Below are positions 43,071-55,106 of a stretch of DNA of 64,000 bases, in pieces (position 1 is the stretch's first letter; every line of letters begins with the position of its first letter). Under the pieces are notes generated by a model, which saw only the letters and a program-made list of their open reading frames with translations, was not told the DNA's origin and made no database searches. Position numbers and translations under genes: made by a program. The stretch is from an uncultured Lachnospiraceae bacterium (GTDB lineage Bacteria > Bacillota > Clostridia > Lachnospirales > Lachnospiraceae). The stretch is taken from assembly GCA_902792005.1 (NCBI GenBank), contig CADAXW010000001.1:1-64000 (forward strand), in the 5' to 3' direction.

Positions 43071-44354
43071 TCAGTCTTCCAGAAGCTTCTCCAGACTGAC
43101 GATCTTTACACAGAGCGTAAAGAGCTCTGCTGCAACCTTCAGATCCTCCAGAGACGGGTAGGTCGGTGCCACACGGATGTTGGAATCCCGGGGATCCCTG
43201 CCATAGGGCCAGGTTGCACCTGCGCCTGTCATGGTCACGCCGGCCTTCTTTGCCCTGGATACGATGGCCTTTGCACATCCCGGAAGGGAATCAAAGCTGA
43301 TGAAGTAGCCTCCCTTCGGCTTCGTCCACTCGCCGATCCCAAGGCCTCCCAGCTCACGCTCAAATGTATCGAGTACCATCTCAAACTTGGGGCGGATGAT
43401 CTCTGCATGCTTCTTCATATGCTCGGTCATACCATGAATATCTCCGAAGAACCGTACATGGCGCAGCTGATTTACCTTATCATGACCAATGGTCTGATTC
43501 TTCATCTGCTTCATGATATCCTCCAGGTTGTTGGGGGATGTAGCCAGGGCTGCGATACCGCTGCCCGGGAAGGTGATCTTCGAGGTGGAAGCGAACTTAT
43601 AAACAAGGTCCGGATTGCCCGCACGCTTGCACTCTGCCAGGATCTCGATCAGGTAATCCTGATCATCGTCATATAAATGATGAATGCCATACGCATTATC
43701 CCAGAAGATACGGAAATCTCTTGCTGCCGGCTTCATGCGGGCCAGGCGGCGTACCGTCTCATCGGAATAGGAATACCCCTGCGGGTTGGAATACTTCGGT
43801 GTACACCAGATACCCTTGATGGTCTCATCCTCGGACACCAGCCGCTCCACCATATCCATATCCGGACCTGAGGGCGACATGGGCACCGGGATCATCTCGA
43901 TGCCGAAATATTCTGTGATCGCGAAATGTCTGTCATAACCGGGAACCGGGCACAGGAATTTTACCTTGTCCAGCTTGCACCAGGGCGTGTTGCCCAGGAT
44001 ACCGTGTGTCATGGCTCTGGAAACCGTGTCGTACATCACATTCAGGGAAGAATTTCCGTAAATGATGATGTTGTCCGGATTGTTCTCCATCATGTCTCCG
44101 ATCAGGACCTTTGCCTCATGGATACCGGTCAGAACACCGTAGTTCCGGCAGTCGGTTCCGTCTTCGCAGGTAAGATCCACACCTGAGTTCAGAGCATCCA
44201 TCATGCCCATGGAGATATCCAGCTGCTCACGGCAGGGCTTACCGCGGCTCATATCCAGGGAAAGATCCATTCCCTGATACCTGCGGTACTCTCCCTTCAG
44301 TTCAGCCAGCTCACTCTGCATTTCCTCTTTTGACATTTCGATGTAAGGCTTCAT
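43071..44354 (-). CDS. Aspartate aminotransferase (MocR-like class)
   Basis: 427 residues. It belongs to the PLP-dependent group of aspartate aminotransferases first described in actinobacteria, recognised by DMSRGKPCREQLDIS near the start, NYGVLTGIHEAK, YGNSSLNVMYD and the cofactor Lys in FASTSKITFPGSG. It transfers the amino group between aspartate and 2-oxoglutarate. There is no DNA-binding domain. It heads a run with the pseudouridine synthase and proS. Start ATG has GGAG 7 bases upstream. Confidence 0.9.
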   Translation of the reverse strand: MKPYIEMSKEEMQSELAELKGEYRRYQGMDLSLDMSRGKPCREQLDISMGMMDALNSGVDLTCEDGTDCRNYGVLTGIHEAKVLIGDMMENNPDNIIIYGNSSLNVMYDTVSRAMTHGILGNTPWCKLDKVKFLCPVPGYDRHFAITEYFGIEMIPVPMSPSGPDMDMVERLVSEDETIKGIWCTPKYSNPQGYSYSDETVRRLARMKPAARDFRIFWDNAYGIHHLYDDDQDYLIEILAECKRAGNPDLVYKFASTSKITFPGSGIAALATSPNNLEDIMKQMKNQTIGHDKVNQLRHVRFFGDIHGMTEHMKKHAEIIRPKFEMVLDTFERELGGLGIGEWTKPKGGYFISFDSLPGCAKAIVSRAKKAGVTMTGAGATWPYGRDPRDSNIRVAPTYPSLEDLKVAAELFTLCVKIVSLEKLLED

Positions 44355-44405
44355 TCTCTTACTCCTCTCTGTTCCAATACCCGGACAGAACCCGGGCGAC
44401 TACAT

Positions 44406-44414
44406 ATTGTATCA
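44406..44414 (-). promoter_or_regulatory. Extended -10 promoter of the aminotransferase operon
   Basis: Minus strand TGATACAAT (44414-44406), an extended -10 without a clear -35, 52 bases before the start. A perfect GAAATTC/GAATTTC hairpin (44439-44455) lies just upstream and could be an operator. Confidence 0.5.
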
Positions 44415-44498
44415 CATCTTTTTTCTTTTTCACAGACTGAAATTCACGGAATTTCGTACAATTTTTGCCGTTTCTCTGTACAAAAAGATGAGATTCTA

Positions 44499-44528
44499 CC
44501 GTCACAGTGCCGTCACAGTGCCGTCACA
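44499..44528. repeat. 11-bp tandem repeats downstream of hflX
   Basis: CCGTCACAGTG at 44499-44509 and 44510-44520, then a partial CCGTCACA to 44528, 7 bases past the hflX stop codon. The rest of the 180-base gap holds the aminotransferase promoter. Confidence 0.88.
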
Positions 44529-44534
44529 CAACTA

Positions 44535-45869
44535 TCACTCCGTTCCCAGCGCCTTCTCCATCCGGTAGAACAGCTCTGCCGGAACGAAGGCCTCCACATA
44601 GACGCCCTCCGCCTGATAATCCTCTGTAAGAAGCTCACCCTTCTTCCGAATTTCCGCGATCCAGGACATCTGATCAAAGGGAAGGATCCGTTTCAGATGC
44701 TTCTTTCCGCTCCGCAGGATGTCCGACAGCGCCTCCTGAAGGCGGTCCAGTCCCTCTCCCGTCTCGGCCGAGATCTGCACCGTCTGCTGCGCCCGGTCGT
44801 CCAGAAAATGTGTCTCTCCCGTTACCAGATCCATTTTGTTAAATACGGTGAGTACCGTTTTCTCCCGGATCTCCAGAAGATCCAGGGTTTCATATACCGT
44901 TTTCCGATAGGTTTCCCATTCCGGATCCGACGCATCCACTACATGGATCAGAAAGTCCGCATAGGCTGCCTCCTCCAGAGTACTGCGGAAGGCCTTGATC
45001 AGCTCCGTGGGCAGCTTTCGGATAAAACCTACGGTATCCGTAAGAAGGAGCTGCTGTTTTCCCGGAAGCTCCAGTGCCCGGGTGGTGGTATCCAGGGTAG
45101 CGAACAGCTTGTCCTCTGCCAGGATCCCCGCATCCGTCAGCCGATTCAGCAGGGTGGATTTTCCTGCATTAGTATATCCTACGATGGCGGCCACAGGGAC
45201 CCCCTTCTTCATCCGTTCCTTCCGGTTCAGTTCCCGGTGGATGACCACATCCTCCAGTTCCCGCTTCAGCTGACCGATCCTGGTCCGTACCGCCCGGCGG
45301 TCCTGCTCCAGCTTCTTCTCACCGGGGCCTCTGGTTCCGATACCGCCTCCCAGACGGGACAGTGCCGTTCCCTGACCGGAGAGACGGGACAGATTGTACC
45401 GGAGCTGTGCCAGCTCCACCTGCAGCTTACCCTCGCTGGTTCTTGCATGATCCGCAAAGATATCCAGGATCACGCCGGTGCGGTCCAGCACCTTCACGTC
45501 CAGCGCCCGCTCCAGATTCTTCTGCTGGGCCGGGGACAGCTCATCATCCGTAATGACACAGTCCGCCCGGGTCTCTAAGACCAGATCCCGGAGTTCCTCG
45601 ATCTTTCCGCTTCCCAGATAGGTGCCGGGATCGATCCGGTCCTTTGGCTGGATCAGTGTTCCCACCACCTCGGCACCGGCGGTTTCTGCCAGCTCTCCCA
45701 GCTCCCGGAGAAGTGTCTCCGCCTCCGGACGATTGGGCAGCTGAACCGCAGCAAGGACTGCCCTCTCCCTGGTTTCCCTCTTGTCATTTCTGCCATTCCT
45801 GTCGTTTTTCTCTATTCCGTTCCTTGTTCCTTCATCCTTCATTTCTTCCGGATCCCGGTGGTTTGTCAT
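44535..45869 (-). CDS. hflX: Ribosome-associated GTPase HflX
   Basis: 444 residues. A very charged N-terminal tail (about 1-35) precedes the HflX N-domain (ETLLRELGELAETAG, GSGKIEEL, ADCVITDDELSPAQQ). The glycine-rich GQGTALSRLGGGIGTRGPGE linker leads to the GTPase domain: G1 GYTNAGKST, G3 DTVGFI, G4 NKMD. HflX splits stalled or hibernating 70S ribosomes under stress. The start at 45869 is set by AAGGAGG; an in-frame extension to 46001 would run through the DUF885 terminator and is rejected. Confidence 0.93.
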   Translation of the reverse strand: MTNHRDPEEMKDEGTRNGIEKNDRNGRNDKRETRERAVLAAVQLPNRPEAETLLRELGELAETAGAEVVGTLIQPKDRIDPGTYLGSGKIEELRDLVLETRADCVITDDELSPAQQKNLERALDVKVLDRTGVILDIFADHARTSEGKLQVELAQLRYNLSRLSGQGTALSRLGGGIGTRGPGEKKLEQDRRAVRTRIGQLKRELEDVVIHRELNRKERMKKGVPVAAIVGYTNAGKSTLLNRLTDAGILAEDKLFATLDTTTRALELPGKQQLLLTDTVGFIRKLPTELIKAFRSTLEEAAYADFLIHVVDASDPEWETYRKTVYETLDLLEIREKTVLTVFNKMDLVTGETHFLDDRAQQTVQISAETGEGLDRLQEALSDILRSGKKHLKRILPFDQMSWIAEIRKKGELLTEDYQAEGVYVEAFVPAELFYRMEKALGTE

Positions 45870-45969
45870 ATGGTTCCTCCTTCGTCTGTCGGCAGCAAGG
45901 CTAACGTCCTGTCCGGTTCCTGTTCCGCCTGTATCATCTGTACTGTCCATACCGCCTGTCGCAGAAATA

Positions 45970-45991
45970 GGGCCACGGAAACCCGTGGCCC
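45970..45991 (-). terminator. Terminator after the DUF885 lipoprotein
   Basis: GGGCCACGGG/CCGTGGCCC stem with a tiny TTT loop, beginning 6 bases after the stop codon at 45998, followed by TATTTC on the minus strand. Confidence 0.75.
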
Positions 45992-45997
45992 CATGGA

Positions 45998-47944
45998 TCA
46001 CTTGTGCTCCAGAATATACTTGTCAACCTTCTTCTTCAGCTGGTCATATTTACAGGGCCCTGCATCCAGGACTGCCTTATGATATTCAACCGCGCTGAAC
46101 TTATCTCCCAGCTCCTGCTCTGCATAGGCTCTCATATCTGCCATCTCATAGTATCCAACCGAATAACTGAGGTATAAGCCGGGATCTCCCACTACAATCG
46201 TATACATCTCCTGTGCCGCACTCGCATTCAGTCCCATCGTAGTGAGAAATGTACCGACATCCTCCACCGTCCAGCCCTGATAATTTACGCCCAGGTCAAC
46301 CAGTCCGTAATAGGTGTAGCCCATCTTCTCTTCCGCTGCCACCAGCGTTGCCAGCTCCCTTGCAAAGCTGGATCCGTTAAAGTCGCAGTACTTCAGAGAA
46401 TCATAGCTGGCATATACTGCCCAGCCTTCCACATAACCCAGCTCAAGGCCGAGCAGGCGGAAGTTTCTCGGATTGGTTTTCCGATAATAGTTCGTCTGAT
46501 ACATATGTCCCGGACAGCCCTCATGAGCAAGGATGACCCACATATCCGACTTATTCTTTCCGTTCACACGGATCAGATTGTCATCCTTGTCATCAATAGC
46601 CGGGATCATATAGTATGCCAGCGAATTTTCCCGGATGGTCTCCATGGACTTGCTGAAATAAAGCGCCCGGAACTGCAGGTTTCCGATATCCGGATAATCA
46701 CTCATGACATTCTTGATCAGGTAGCTCTCCAGTTCCCCCGCATCCATGGAAAGATAGTCAAAGAGCGTATCCTTTTTGCTCTCGTATTCCTTATATGCAG
46801 AAGGGTTCGAGAGATAGATGGTCTGAACCTCCGACTTACACTCTGCAAGCTTTGTTTCCAGATAGGTGATCAACTCCGAAGGAGTCTTCGAGCTTCCGGT
46901 ATATTCCCGTACCACATAGGCGTAGATCTCTTTTCCGTGGTCCTCATAGTTGCAAAGACCGCCCTTGACCTTATTCTTACCCTTCCAGCTGGTAAACCGC
47001 TTCTTCATGTTCTCGTACGTCGGGATAAGCGCGCCCTCTACAAGCTCTTTATTTTTCTTCTTGAACTCCTCCCGCTCTGCATCGGTCAGCTCATTTAATC
47101 CCTGAATCCGTTCATTAAAGTCCGTGATCATAAAATGTTCTCCGGTGACATTCAGGAAATCATCGCACTGCTGGATCATCTTTTCCAGTATGCAGTCCTC
47201 CACGGCATAACCGTTTTCGTTATACTCCTCCTGCGCCTTCAGTTCTCCCTCTACATAGTCCGGGATCAGCGCCATCAGGTCCAGATACAGCTGTACATCC
47301 TCCTTGGAACGGAAGATATAATCCGTAAACATGGGCGGAATGTTGGCTTGCAGCCCCCGCATGGGTGAGAAGGGAGATCCGATATTGATATTTTCACAGG
47401 CAACCCGTGAAGACACCAGACCGTCCATCATATAATCATAATCAAACCGCTGCTGCTCCGTCAGCGTATTTACATCGATGGCTTCCAGACGGGTGATCCA
47501 TTTCTCCAGATCCTTCTTGTCCTCCTCCAGCGTTGCCGCTGTGGTGGAGTGGTCTCCCATGGTGACTTCCTTCGGAGCTTCGACCCCCGGGAAGTTTTTC
47601 GGGTCATAGATATAATCACGATAAGAAGAGGAGTTTGAGGTTACCGCCTCCTTGAAGTAATCATCACAGAGCTTGTTAAACTCCTCGCTCTCCGTAGATG
47701 CATATTTATTTGTATCAATGGCCGGCGGATCCACGATCTCATCTCCGCCGCCTGTACTCTGTTCGGTGTTTGCAGTGACAGAAGTATCCGGCTCGACCAC
47801 ATCATTAAAGAGATCGAAGACACTCTCGATCCTGGGTCTCTGGTCGTTTTCCGCACTCTTTCCGCAGCCTCCCATTGAAAGCACAAAGGCGAGACTGAGG
47901 AAAACCGCGATCCTCTTTCCTTTCTTTCTGAAACACTTTATCAT
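45998..47944 (-). CDS. DUF885-family lipoprotein, putative metalloprotease
   Basis: 648 residues. The lipoprotein signal ends in SMGGC. After a Ser/Thr-rich spacer the protein is almost all helical, matching DUF885. The gluzincin-like motif is ILAHEGCPGHMYQ, with the second His and a distal Glu (YVEGWAVYA) completing a metal site. Members are thought to be surface M3/M32-related peptidases; activity on a specific substrate is not established. The start at 47944 gives a proper signal peptide; the upstream extension to 47995 does not. It lies downstream of the ATP synthase operon, after a weak hairpin. Confidence 0.87.
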   Translation of the reverse strand: MIKCFRKKGKRIAVFLSLAFVLSMGGCGKSAENDQRPRIESVFDLFNDVVEPDTSVTANTEQSTGGGDEIVDPPAIDTNKYASTESEEFNKLCDDYFKEAVTSNSSSYRDYIYDPKNFPGVEAPKEVTMGDHSTTAATLEEDKKDLEKWITRLEAIDVNTLTEQQRFDYDYMMDGLVSSRVACENINIGSPFSPMRGLQANIPPMFTDYIFRSKEDVQLYLDLMALIPDYVEGELKAQEEYNENGYAVEDCILEKMIQQCDDFLNVTGEHFMITDFNERIQGLNELTDAEREEFKKKNKELVEGALIPTYENMKKRFTSWKGKNKVKGGLCNYEDHGKEIYAYVVREYTGSSKTPSELITYLETKLAECKSEVQTIYLSNPSAYKEYESKKDTLFDYLSMDAGELESYLIKNVMSDYPDIGNLQFRALYFSKSMETIRENSLAYYMIPAIDDKDDNLIRVNGKNKSDMWVILAHEGCPGHMYQTNYYRKTNPRNFRLLGLELGYVEGWAVYASYDSLKYCDFNGSSFARELATLVAAEEKMGYTYYGLVDLGVNYQGWTVEDVGTFLTTMGLNASAAQEMYTIVVGDPGLYLSYSVGYYEMADMRAYAEQELGDKFSAVEYHKAVLDAGPCKYDQLKKKVDKYILEHK

Positions 47945-47996
47945 GTCAACTCTATCCTTTCCGGTGTAAATGTGTCTCATCCCATGAAATGGCAAC

Positions 47997-48023
47997 AGGG
48001 GATACAGCTTCAGCCGATCCCCT
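47997..48023 (-). terminator. Weak terminator after the ATP synthase operon
   Basis: AGGGGAT/ATCCCCT arms with a 13-base loop, 7 bases after the atpC stop codon. No T-run follows, so read-through into the lipoprotein gene is possible. Confidence 0.45.
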
Positions 48024-48029
48024 CTCGTT

Positions 48030-48431
48030 CTATCTTCCTTCTTTCTCTGCCATACGGATCCGGAGCACAGAGCGCTTCAGCGCAAGCTCTGCCTTGCCGC
48101 CCTCCGCATTGTCCTCCAGCTTACGCTCGGCACGGATCCGGGCCTCTTCCGCTCGATTCTTATCGATCTCCTCCGGCCATTCCACCGCCTCTGCCAGAAT
48201 GGTGATCCGGTCTCCCAGGATCTCGGCAAAGCCGGAATGCAGCGCAGCCTCCCGAACCTCTTTTCCGTTATGGATCCGGAGGATCCCCGGGTCCAGAACC
48301 ACCGTGGTCGGGATGTGCTTCGGATAGATACCCACGTCGCCGTCCGTTGTCGTAAACTCCACAAAGGTGGACTCTCCACGGAAGAATTCCCGTTCCGGTG
48401 TGATGATCACTAATTGTAACGTATCTGCCAT
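48030..48431 (-). CDS. atpC: ATP synthase epsilon subunit
   Basis: 133 residues with the N-terminal beta-sandwich (LQLVIITPEREFFRG, TTDGDVGIYPKH) and the C-terminal two-helix region (about 88-133). It is part of the central stalk and can inhibit hydrolysis. It is the last gene of the operon. AAAGGA precedes the ATG. Its size is normal. Confidence 0.95.
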   Translation of the reverse strand: MADTLQLVIITPEREFFRGESTFVEFTTTDGDVGIYPKHIPTTVVLDPGILRIHNGKEVREAALHSGFAEILGDRITILAEAVEWPEEIDKNRAEEARIRAERKLEDNAEGGKAELALKRSVLRIRMAEKEGR

Positions 48432-48457
48432 GAAATGTCCTTTCTGAATTCTCTCAG

Positions 48458-50817
<2,360 letters not shown>

Positions 50818-50854
50818 GATCTATATCCTCCGGTGCTTAACCTTCAATTTCTTC

Positions 50855-52363
50855 TTACTTTTCTGACTTCTTCTTCGTTTCCTCAATGGCCTTGATCAGC
50901 AGCTGCTCCACATCATCTGCGATCACCTTCTCCTCACGGATGCGTGTAAAGATCTCAGGCTCATTTGTGGAAATGTACTCAAACAGCTCTGCCTCAAAGG
51001 AAGCGATGTCTTCTACCGGGATGTCCAGCAGATAATGCTTCACCGCTGCATAAATGATCACGGTCTGCTTCTCAACGGGAAGCGGCTTATACTGGGGCTG
51101 AACCAGGATCTGACGGATCCTCTCGCCCTGTGCCAGCTTCTCCTTCGTGTCGTCATCCAGCTCGGAACCGAACTGAGAGAAGGCCGCCAGCTCGCGATAC
51201 TGAGCCAGCTCCACACGAATGGGAGACGCGATCTTCTTCATGGCCTTGATCTGTGCGGCACCGCCGACACGGGATACGGAAAGACCCGGGTTAACCGCAG
51301 GGCGGAAGCCGGAATTGAACATTTCCGTCTCCAGATAGATCTGACCATCTGTGATGGAGATAACATTTGTGGGAATATAGGCAGATACATCACCTGCCTG
51401 TGTCTCAATGATGGGAAGTGCCGTAAGGGAACCTCCGCCCAGCTCATCGGACAGCTTCGCTGCACGCTCCAGAAGTCTGGAATGCAGGTAGAATACGTCT
51501 CCGGGATATGCCTCACGTCCCGGGGGTCTTCTCAGAAGAAGGGACAGGGTACGGTATGCCTGGGCATGCTTGGACAGATCATCATAAACGATGAGAACGT
51601 CCTTTCCTTCCTCCATCCATTCCTCACCGATGGCGCAGCCCGCATAGGGTGCGATGTACTGAAGCGGTGCCATCTCACTTGCTGTAGAAGCAACGATGGT
51701 GGTATAGCTCATGGCCTCGTACTCGGTCAGAGTCTTTACGATATTTGCAACCGTAGAGGCCTTCTGTCCGATGGCGACGTAGATACAATAAACGCCGAGG
51801 CCTTTCTGGTTAATGATCGTATCAAGAGCGATGGCCGTCTTACCTGTCTGACGGTCACCGATGATCAGCTCTCTCTGTCCTCTTCCGATGGGTACCATGG
51901 CGTCAATAGCCTTGATACCGGTCTGAAGGGGAGTATCTACGGACTTACGGGAGATAACGCCCGGAGCCACACGCTCGATCTGACGGCTCTTCGTGGTCTG
52001 GATGGGTCCCTTGTCATCGATGGGCTGGCCCAGCGCGTTGACAACACGTCCCAGCATGGCATCACCAACCGGCACCTCAACGACGCGGCCGGTGGTCTTA
52101 ACCAGGTCTCCTTCACTGACGGAGCGGCTGTCACCCAGAAGAACACATCCTACATTGTCCTCCTCCAGGTTCATGACCATACCGTATACCTCTCCGGGGA
52201 AGAGAAGCAGCTCACCCTGCATGGCATTATCCAGTCCATGGATACGGGCGATACCGTCTGCCACCTGGATCACGGTTCCGGTCTCTGCGGTTTCCAGCTT
52301 CACCTTATAGTTCTCTATCTGCTTTTTGATCACCGAGCTAAGCTCTTCTGGTTTTAACTGCAT
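50855..52363 (-). CDS. atpA: ATP synthase alpha subunit
   Basis: 502 residues, the non-catalytic nucleotide-binding subunit. The P-loop is GDRQTGKT, the arginine finger lies in the [14 protein letters not shown] segment, and the [13 protein letters not shown] motif is typical. The N-terminus [10 protein letters not shown] contacts delta. It follows atpH by 18 bases. Confidence 0.97.
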   Translation of the reverse strand: MQLKPEELSSVIKKQIENYKVKLETAETGTVIQVADGIARIHGLDNAMQGELLLFPGEVYGMVMNLEEDNVGCVLLGDSRSVSEGDLVKTTGRVVEVPVGDAMLGRVVNALGQPIDDKGPIQTTKSRQIERVAPGVISRKSVDTPLQTGIKAIDAMVPIGRGQRELIIGDRQTGKTAIALDTIINQKGLGVYCIYVAIGQKASTVANIVKTLTEYEAMSYTTIVASTASEMAPLQYIAPYAGCAIGEEWMEEGKDVLIVYDDLSKHAQAYRTLSLLLRRPPGREAYPGDVFYLHSRLLERAAKLSDELGGGSLTALPIIETQAGDVSAYIPTNVISITDGQIYLETEMFNSGFRPAVNPGLSVSRVGGAAQIKAMKKIASPIRVELAQYRELAAFSQFGSELDDDTKEKLAQGERIRQILVQPQYKPLPVEKQTVIIYAAVKHYLLDIPVEDIASFEAELFEYISTNEPEIFTRIREEKVIADDVEQLLIKAIEETKKKSEK

Positions 52364-52381
52364 GAACTTTCGTTCCTTTCT

Positions 52382-52936
52382 CTAGATTGCCTCCTGGCTT
52401 CCGGCCTCCAGGTCTCTCTGCATCCGTGCCAGCTTGGAAGAAAGACTGCTGTCCACCACCCGGTCTCCCAGGCGGATGATCAGTCCTCCGATGAGCTTCG
52501 GATCCACCTTATAATGCACACGCATTGCTTCGTATGAGGTAGTGTCCAGAAGCTTCTTCCGGATCCTTTCCTTCTGATCCTCTGACAGCTCCACTGCACT
52601 GGTTACCTCTGCCACGCCGATCTTCTCTTCCTCCAGAGCCTCTGATACAAAGCTCTCCAGAACATATCCGATCTCCCGTCCGTGCTCCTTCTCGATCAGC
52701 ACGACAATGGTACCCGTGATCAGAGGGTCTGCACTTCCGGAGAATACCGCATTCACAAGCTCTGTTTTCTCCTTCATGGAGATCTCCGGATGATTCAGGA
52801 TCTGAAGGAATTCCGGATTCTCATCCAGCACGCGGATGATGACCTCGGCCTGTTCTCTCACTGCCGTGAGACGTCCGACCTCTCTGGCTGCATCAAAAAG
52901 AGCGGACCCATATACCGTTCTTACTTGCTTTGCCAT
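52382..52936 (-). CDS. atpH: ATP synthase delta subunit
   Basis: 184 residues. N-terminal helical domain (VYGSALFDAAREVG) and the C-terminal GGLIIRLGDRVVDSSLSSKL segment are the OSCP/delta signature. It joins F1 to the peripheral stalk. Its start overlaps the end of atpF by 16 bases, implying coupled translation. Confidence 0.95.
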   Translation of the reverse strand: MAKQVRTVYGSALFDAAREVGRLTAVREQAEVIIRVLDENPEFLQILNHPEISMKEKTELVNAVFSGSADPLITGTIVVLIEKEHGREIGYVLESFVSEALEEEKIGVAEVTSAVELSEDQKERIRKKLLDTTSYEAMRVHYKVDPKLIGGLIIRLGDRVVDSSLSSKLARMQRDLEAGSQEAI

Positions 52937-53466
52937 GTTTCATCCCCTATCTCATCCAAGGTTTCCTGCAGAAGGGCTTCCTGCTTTGCGGGATCCATTT
53001 CGGCCTCGACCATTTTACCGGCCATGGCAGATGCCACTCCGATGATCTCCATACGGACTTCTTCACGCACCTTCTCCTTCTCCAGAGAAGCCTCCCTCTC
53101 TGCAGAAGCGCGGATCCGGCCTGCTTCAGCCTTTGCCTCATCTATGATATCATTTTCATTCTTAACCGCTTTTCTTCTGGCCTCGCTGAGGATCTCCAGC
53201 TTCTCCTGCTCAACTCCTGCGAGCTTTGCATCATACTGTAATTTCAGCTCTGCCGCAGCTGCCTTATCCTGCTCTGCGGATTCCCGGTCCTTCTGCACCT
53301 TATCCTGACGGGTCTTCAGGGCCTTTCGCACCGGATTGATGAGAAGATAGCCCACAAAAAGAAACAGGATAAAAACTGCGATACCCTGGAACAGCAGGTC
53401 GAACAGCAGCTGACTGTCCAATCCGAAGATACGGCCGGTTGCAAGTACTGCACCATTTGCGACCAT
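52921..53466 (-). CDS. atpF: ATP synthase b subunit
   Basis: 181 residues. One TM (about 20-45, LLFQGIAVFILFLFVGYLL) and a long charged coiled coil (50-175) form the peripheral stalk dimer. The ribosome site (AAAGG) is 13 bases from the ATG, a weak spacing. The 3' end overlaps atpH. Confidence 0.95.
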   Translation of the reverse strand: MVANGAVLATGRIFGLDSQLLFDLLFQGIAVFILFLFVGYLLINPVRKALKTRQDKVQKDRESAEQDKAAAAELKLQYDAKLAGVEQEKLEILSEARRKAVKNENDIIDEAKAEAGRIRASAEREASLEKEKVREEVRMEIIGVASAMAGKMVEAEMDPAKQEALLQETLDEIGDETWQSK

Positions 53467-53504
53467 GTCGTCACCGTTACCTTTCCATAGATTTTATCGT
53501 TATC

Positions 53505-53771
53505 TTATTTGTCAAAAGGCTTTACAAACATAAGCAGCAGTGATACGACCAGACCGTACAGACCGGTGGTCTCTGCAACTGCCTGACCCAGAAGCATGGT
53601 AGACATGATGGTTCCTCTGGCACCCGGATTCCGTCCTACCGCCTGTGCGCCAAGACCTGCCGCATTTCCCTGTCCGATTCCGGTACCGATACCGGAGCAA
53701 ACAGCGATACCTGCGCCCAGTGCCGAAAAAGCGTGAACCAGATCATTTCCGTCAAAGTTACCGTTTCCCAT
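53505..53771 (-). CDS. atpE: ATP synthase c subunit with sodium-type ligand residues
   Basis: 88 residues, two TM helices joined by the polar loop GRNPGAR. Helix 1 has Gln in GIGQG; helix 2 has [10 protein letters not shown], giving the set Gln-Glu-Thr-Thr-Tyr that matches the sodium-binding c-rings of Ilyobacter and Propionigenium (there Gln-Glu-Ser-Thr-Tyr). Sodium coupling is therefore likely, by homology. The start at 53771 is 7 bases after GGAGG; the longer frame to 53786 begins upstream of this site. Confidence 0.95.
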   Translation of the reverse strand: MGNGNFDGNDLVHAFSALGAGIAVCSGIGTGIGQGNAAGLGAQAVGRNPGARGTIMSTMLLGQAVAETTGLYGLVVSLLLMFVKPFDK

Positions 53772-53829
53772 AGTTTTTTCCTCCATAGATTTCTATGTTA
53801 TTTATATATCATCAGTATTTGATATCGAA

Positions 53830-54579
53830 TTAAGCTGTCAGTGATCCCCGTTTATCCCCGATAAATGTAACGGTCAGCATACAGAATACATAGGTCTGTA
53901 TCGCGCCGGAGAAGACATCGAAGTATGCATGCAGCGCCGAAGGAACGCCAATCTTTGCAAACCAGGGCAGCATGCCGTAGTAAAGTGCCATCAGTACCGT
54001 ACCACCCAGAATGTTTCCGAAGAGACGGAGGGACATGGAGAGCGGTGTCGAGAAGATACTGATCACGTTCATTGGGAAGAACAGGGGAAAGGGTTCGAAA
54101 AGTCCCTTGACCATGTTCCATTTATTGTACCGGATGTCCGCATACTCGATCATCACGAAGGTGATCAGTGCCAGACAAAGGGTGGTTCCGAAGTCCGCTG
54201 TGGGCGGCCGGAGTCCGAAGATACCCGAGGTGTTGCAGAAGAAGATATACATGAACAGCACACCGATGTAGTTGATGTACTTCTTCGCGCCATCCTTCCC
54301 AAGAGCATCCTCCACGAAACGAGACAGCGCGTCCACGCCCATCTCCACAAGGGTGGAGGCTGTGGTCATGCGTCCTTCCCGTTCAGCTTTAAAAAATGCA
54401 TGTCGGAGGAAAAGCGTAAGGATCATGATGGCCAGGATCACGATCACGGTACATACATGTGTGGTTGTGATATGTACGGTCTGCCCGAAAAAGTTAATGG
54501 GAAACAGCTCCTTGATATAGAAGTCCGCTTCATTAAGATGCGTCGTCTGAATGCCCGACTGCAGCATGTGTACCATCAC
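53830..54579 (-). CDS. atpB: ATP synthase a subunit
   Basis: 249 residues with five to six TM helices. The essential Arg is in LSMSLRLFGNILGG; FFCNTSGIFGLRPPTADF is typical of the clostridial branch. It forms the ion half-channels against the c-ring. GTG at 54579 lies 9 bases after AGGAGG; ATG at 54576 lies 12 bases after it. Either is possible and they differ by one residue. Confidence 0.94.
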   Translation of the reverse strand: MMVHMLQSGIQTTHLNEADFYIKELFPINFFGQTVHITTTHVCTVIVILAIMILTLFLRHAFFKAEREGRMTTASTLVEMGVDALSRFVEDALGKDGAKKYINYIGVLFMYIFFCNTSGIFGLRPPTADFGTTLCLALITFVMIEYADIRYNKWNMVKGLFEPFPLFFPMNVISIFSTPLSMSLRLFGNILGGTVLMALYYGMLPWFAKIGVPSALHAYFDVFSGAIQTYVFCMLTVTFIGDKRGSLTA

Positions 54580-54605
54580 TTCTGTTTTCCTCCTTTCTGT
54601 CGTTA

Positions 54606-55106
54606 TTATTTATCGTTATTTTCTATCTTTTGTTCGGAGACAGGTGGTTCCGGCGGCTCCCCCAGCATCCTGCGGAACAGTGCCGCGATGGGAAGATGAA
54701 GAAGTCCCGAAAGCTTCAGGCTTACCACTCCCAGGGCCAGGCCGATGAAGCAGTAAAGATCGATCCAGTAGGCGATGACCAGAAGCACTCCGGTGATCGC
54801 GATCCGAAGCACCGCATGCAGTGATGCATAGTTCTTCGCCCGCTTTTCATTCATGGAAAGCGCTGCATCGATGGAGTCATACATATTGATCACCAGAAGG
54901 ATCGCAGCCACAGCCCCTGCTATGACACCTCCCAGGAAGTACCATCTTCCCGGCAGAAACAGAGTGCCGATCAGTGCTATCACGCCGGAGATCAAAGCGA
55001 TCCCGAAGATCAGCTCAGCGAGGGTCCTCCCCGCTGCCGGATCCCTGCGGATCCTCGTCATCCGGATGAAAAGCCTTCTTTGCCCATTCCGGCTCTTTTC
55101 GTTCAT
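54606..55106 (-). CDS. AtpI-like ATP synthase accessory membrane protein
   Basis: 166 residues with four TM segments (about 30-50, 52-72, 96-116, 118-138), fitting the AtpI family, which helps assemble c-rings or supplies cations. The start at 55106 has GGAGGGAAGG just upstream but overlaps the preceding AtpZ-like gene by 92 bases. A later start at Met16 would still overlap by 47. The C-terminus is Pro/Glu-rich and cytosolic. Confidence 0.8.
   Translation of the reverse strand: MNEKSRNGQRRLFIRMTRIRRDPAAGRTLAELIFGIALISGVIALIGTLFLPGRWYFLGGVIAGAVAAILLVINMYDSIDAALSMNEKRAKNYASLHAVLRIAITGVLLVIAYWIDLYCFIGLALGVVSLKLSGLLHLPIAALFRRMLGEPPEPPVSEQKIENNDK

Noticed and set aside
45870..46001. An N-terminal extension of HflX
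   Set aside because: The frame runs through the terminator of the upstream gene, and a strong AAGGAGG supports the start at 45869.
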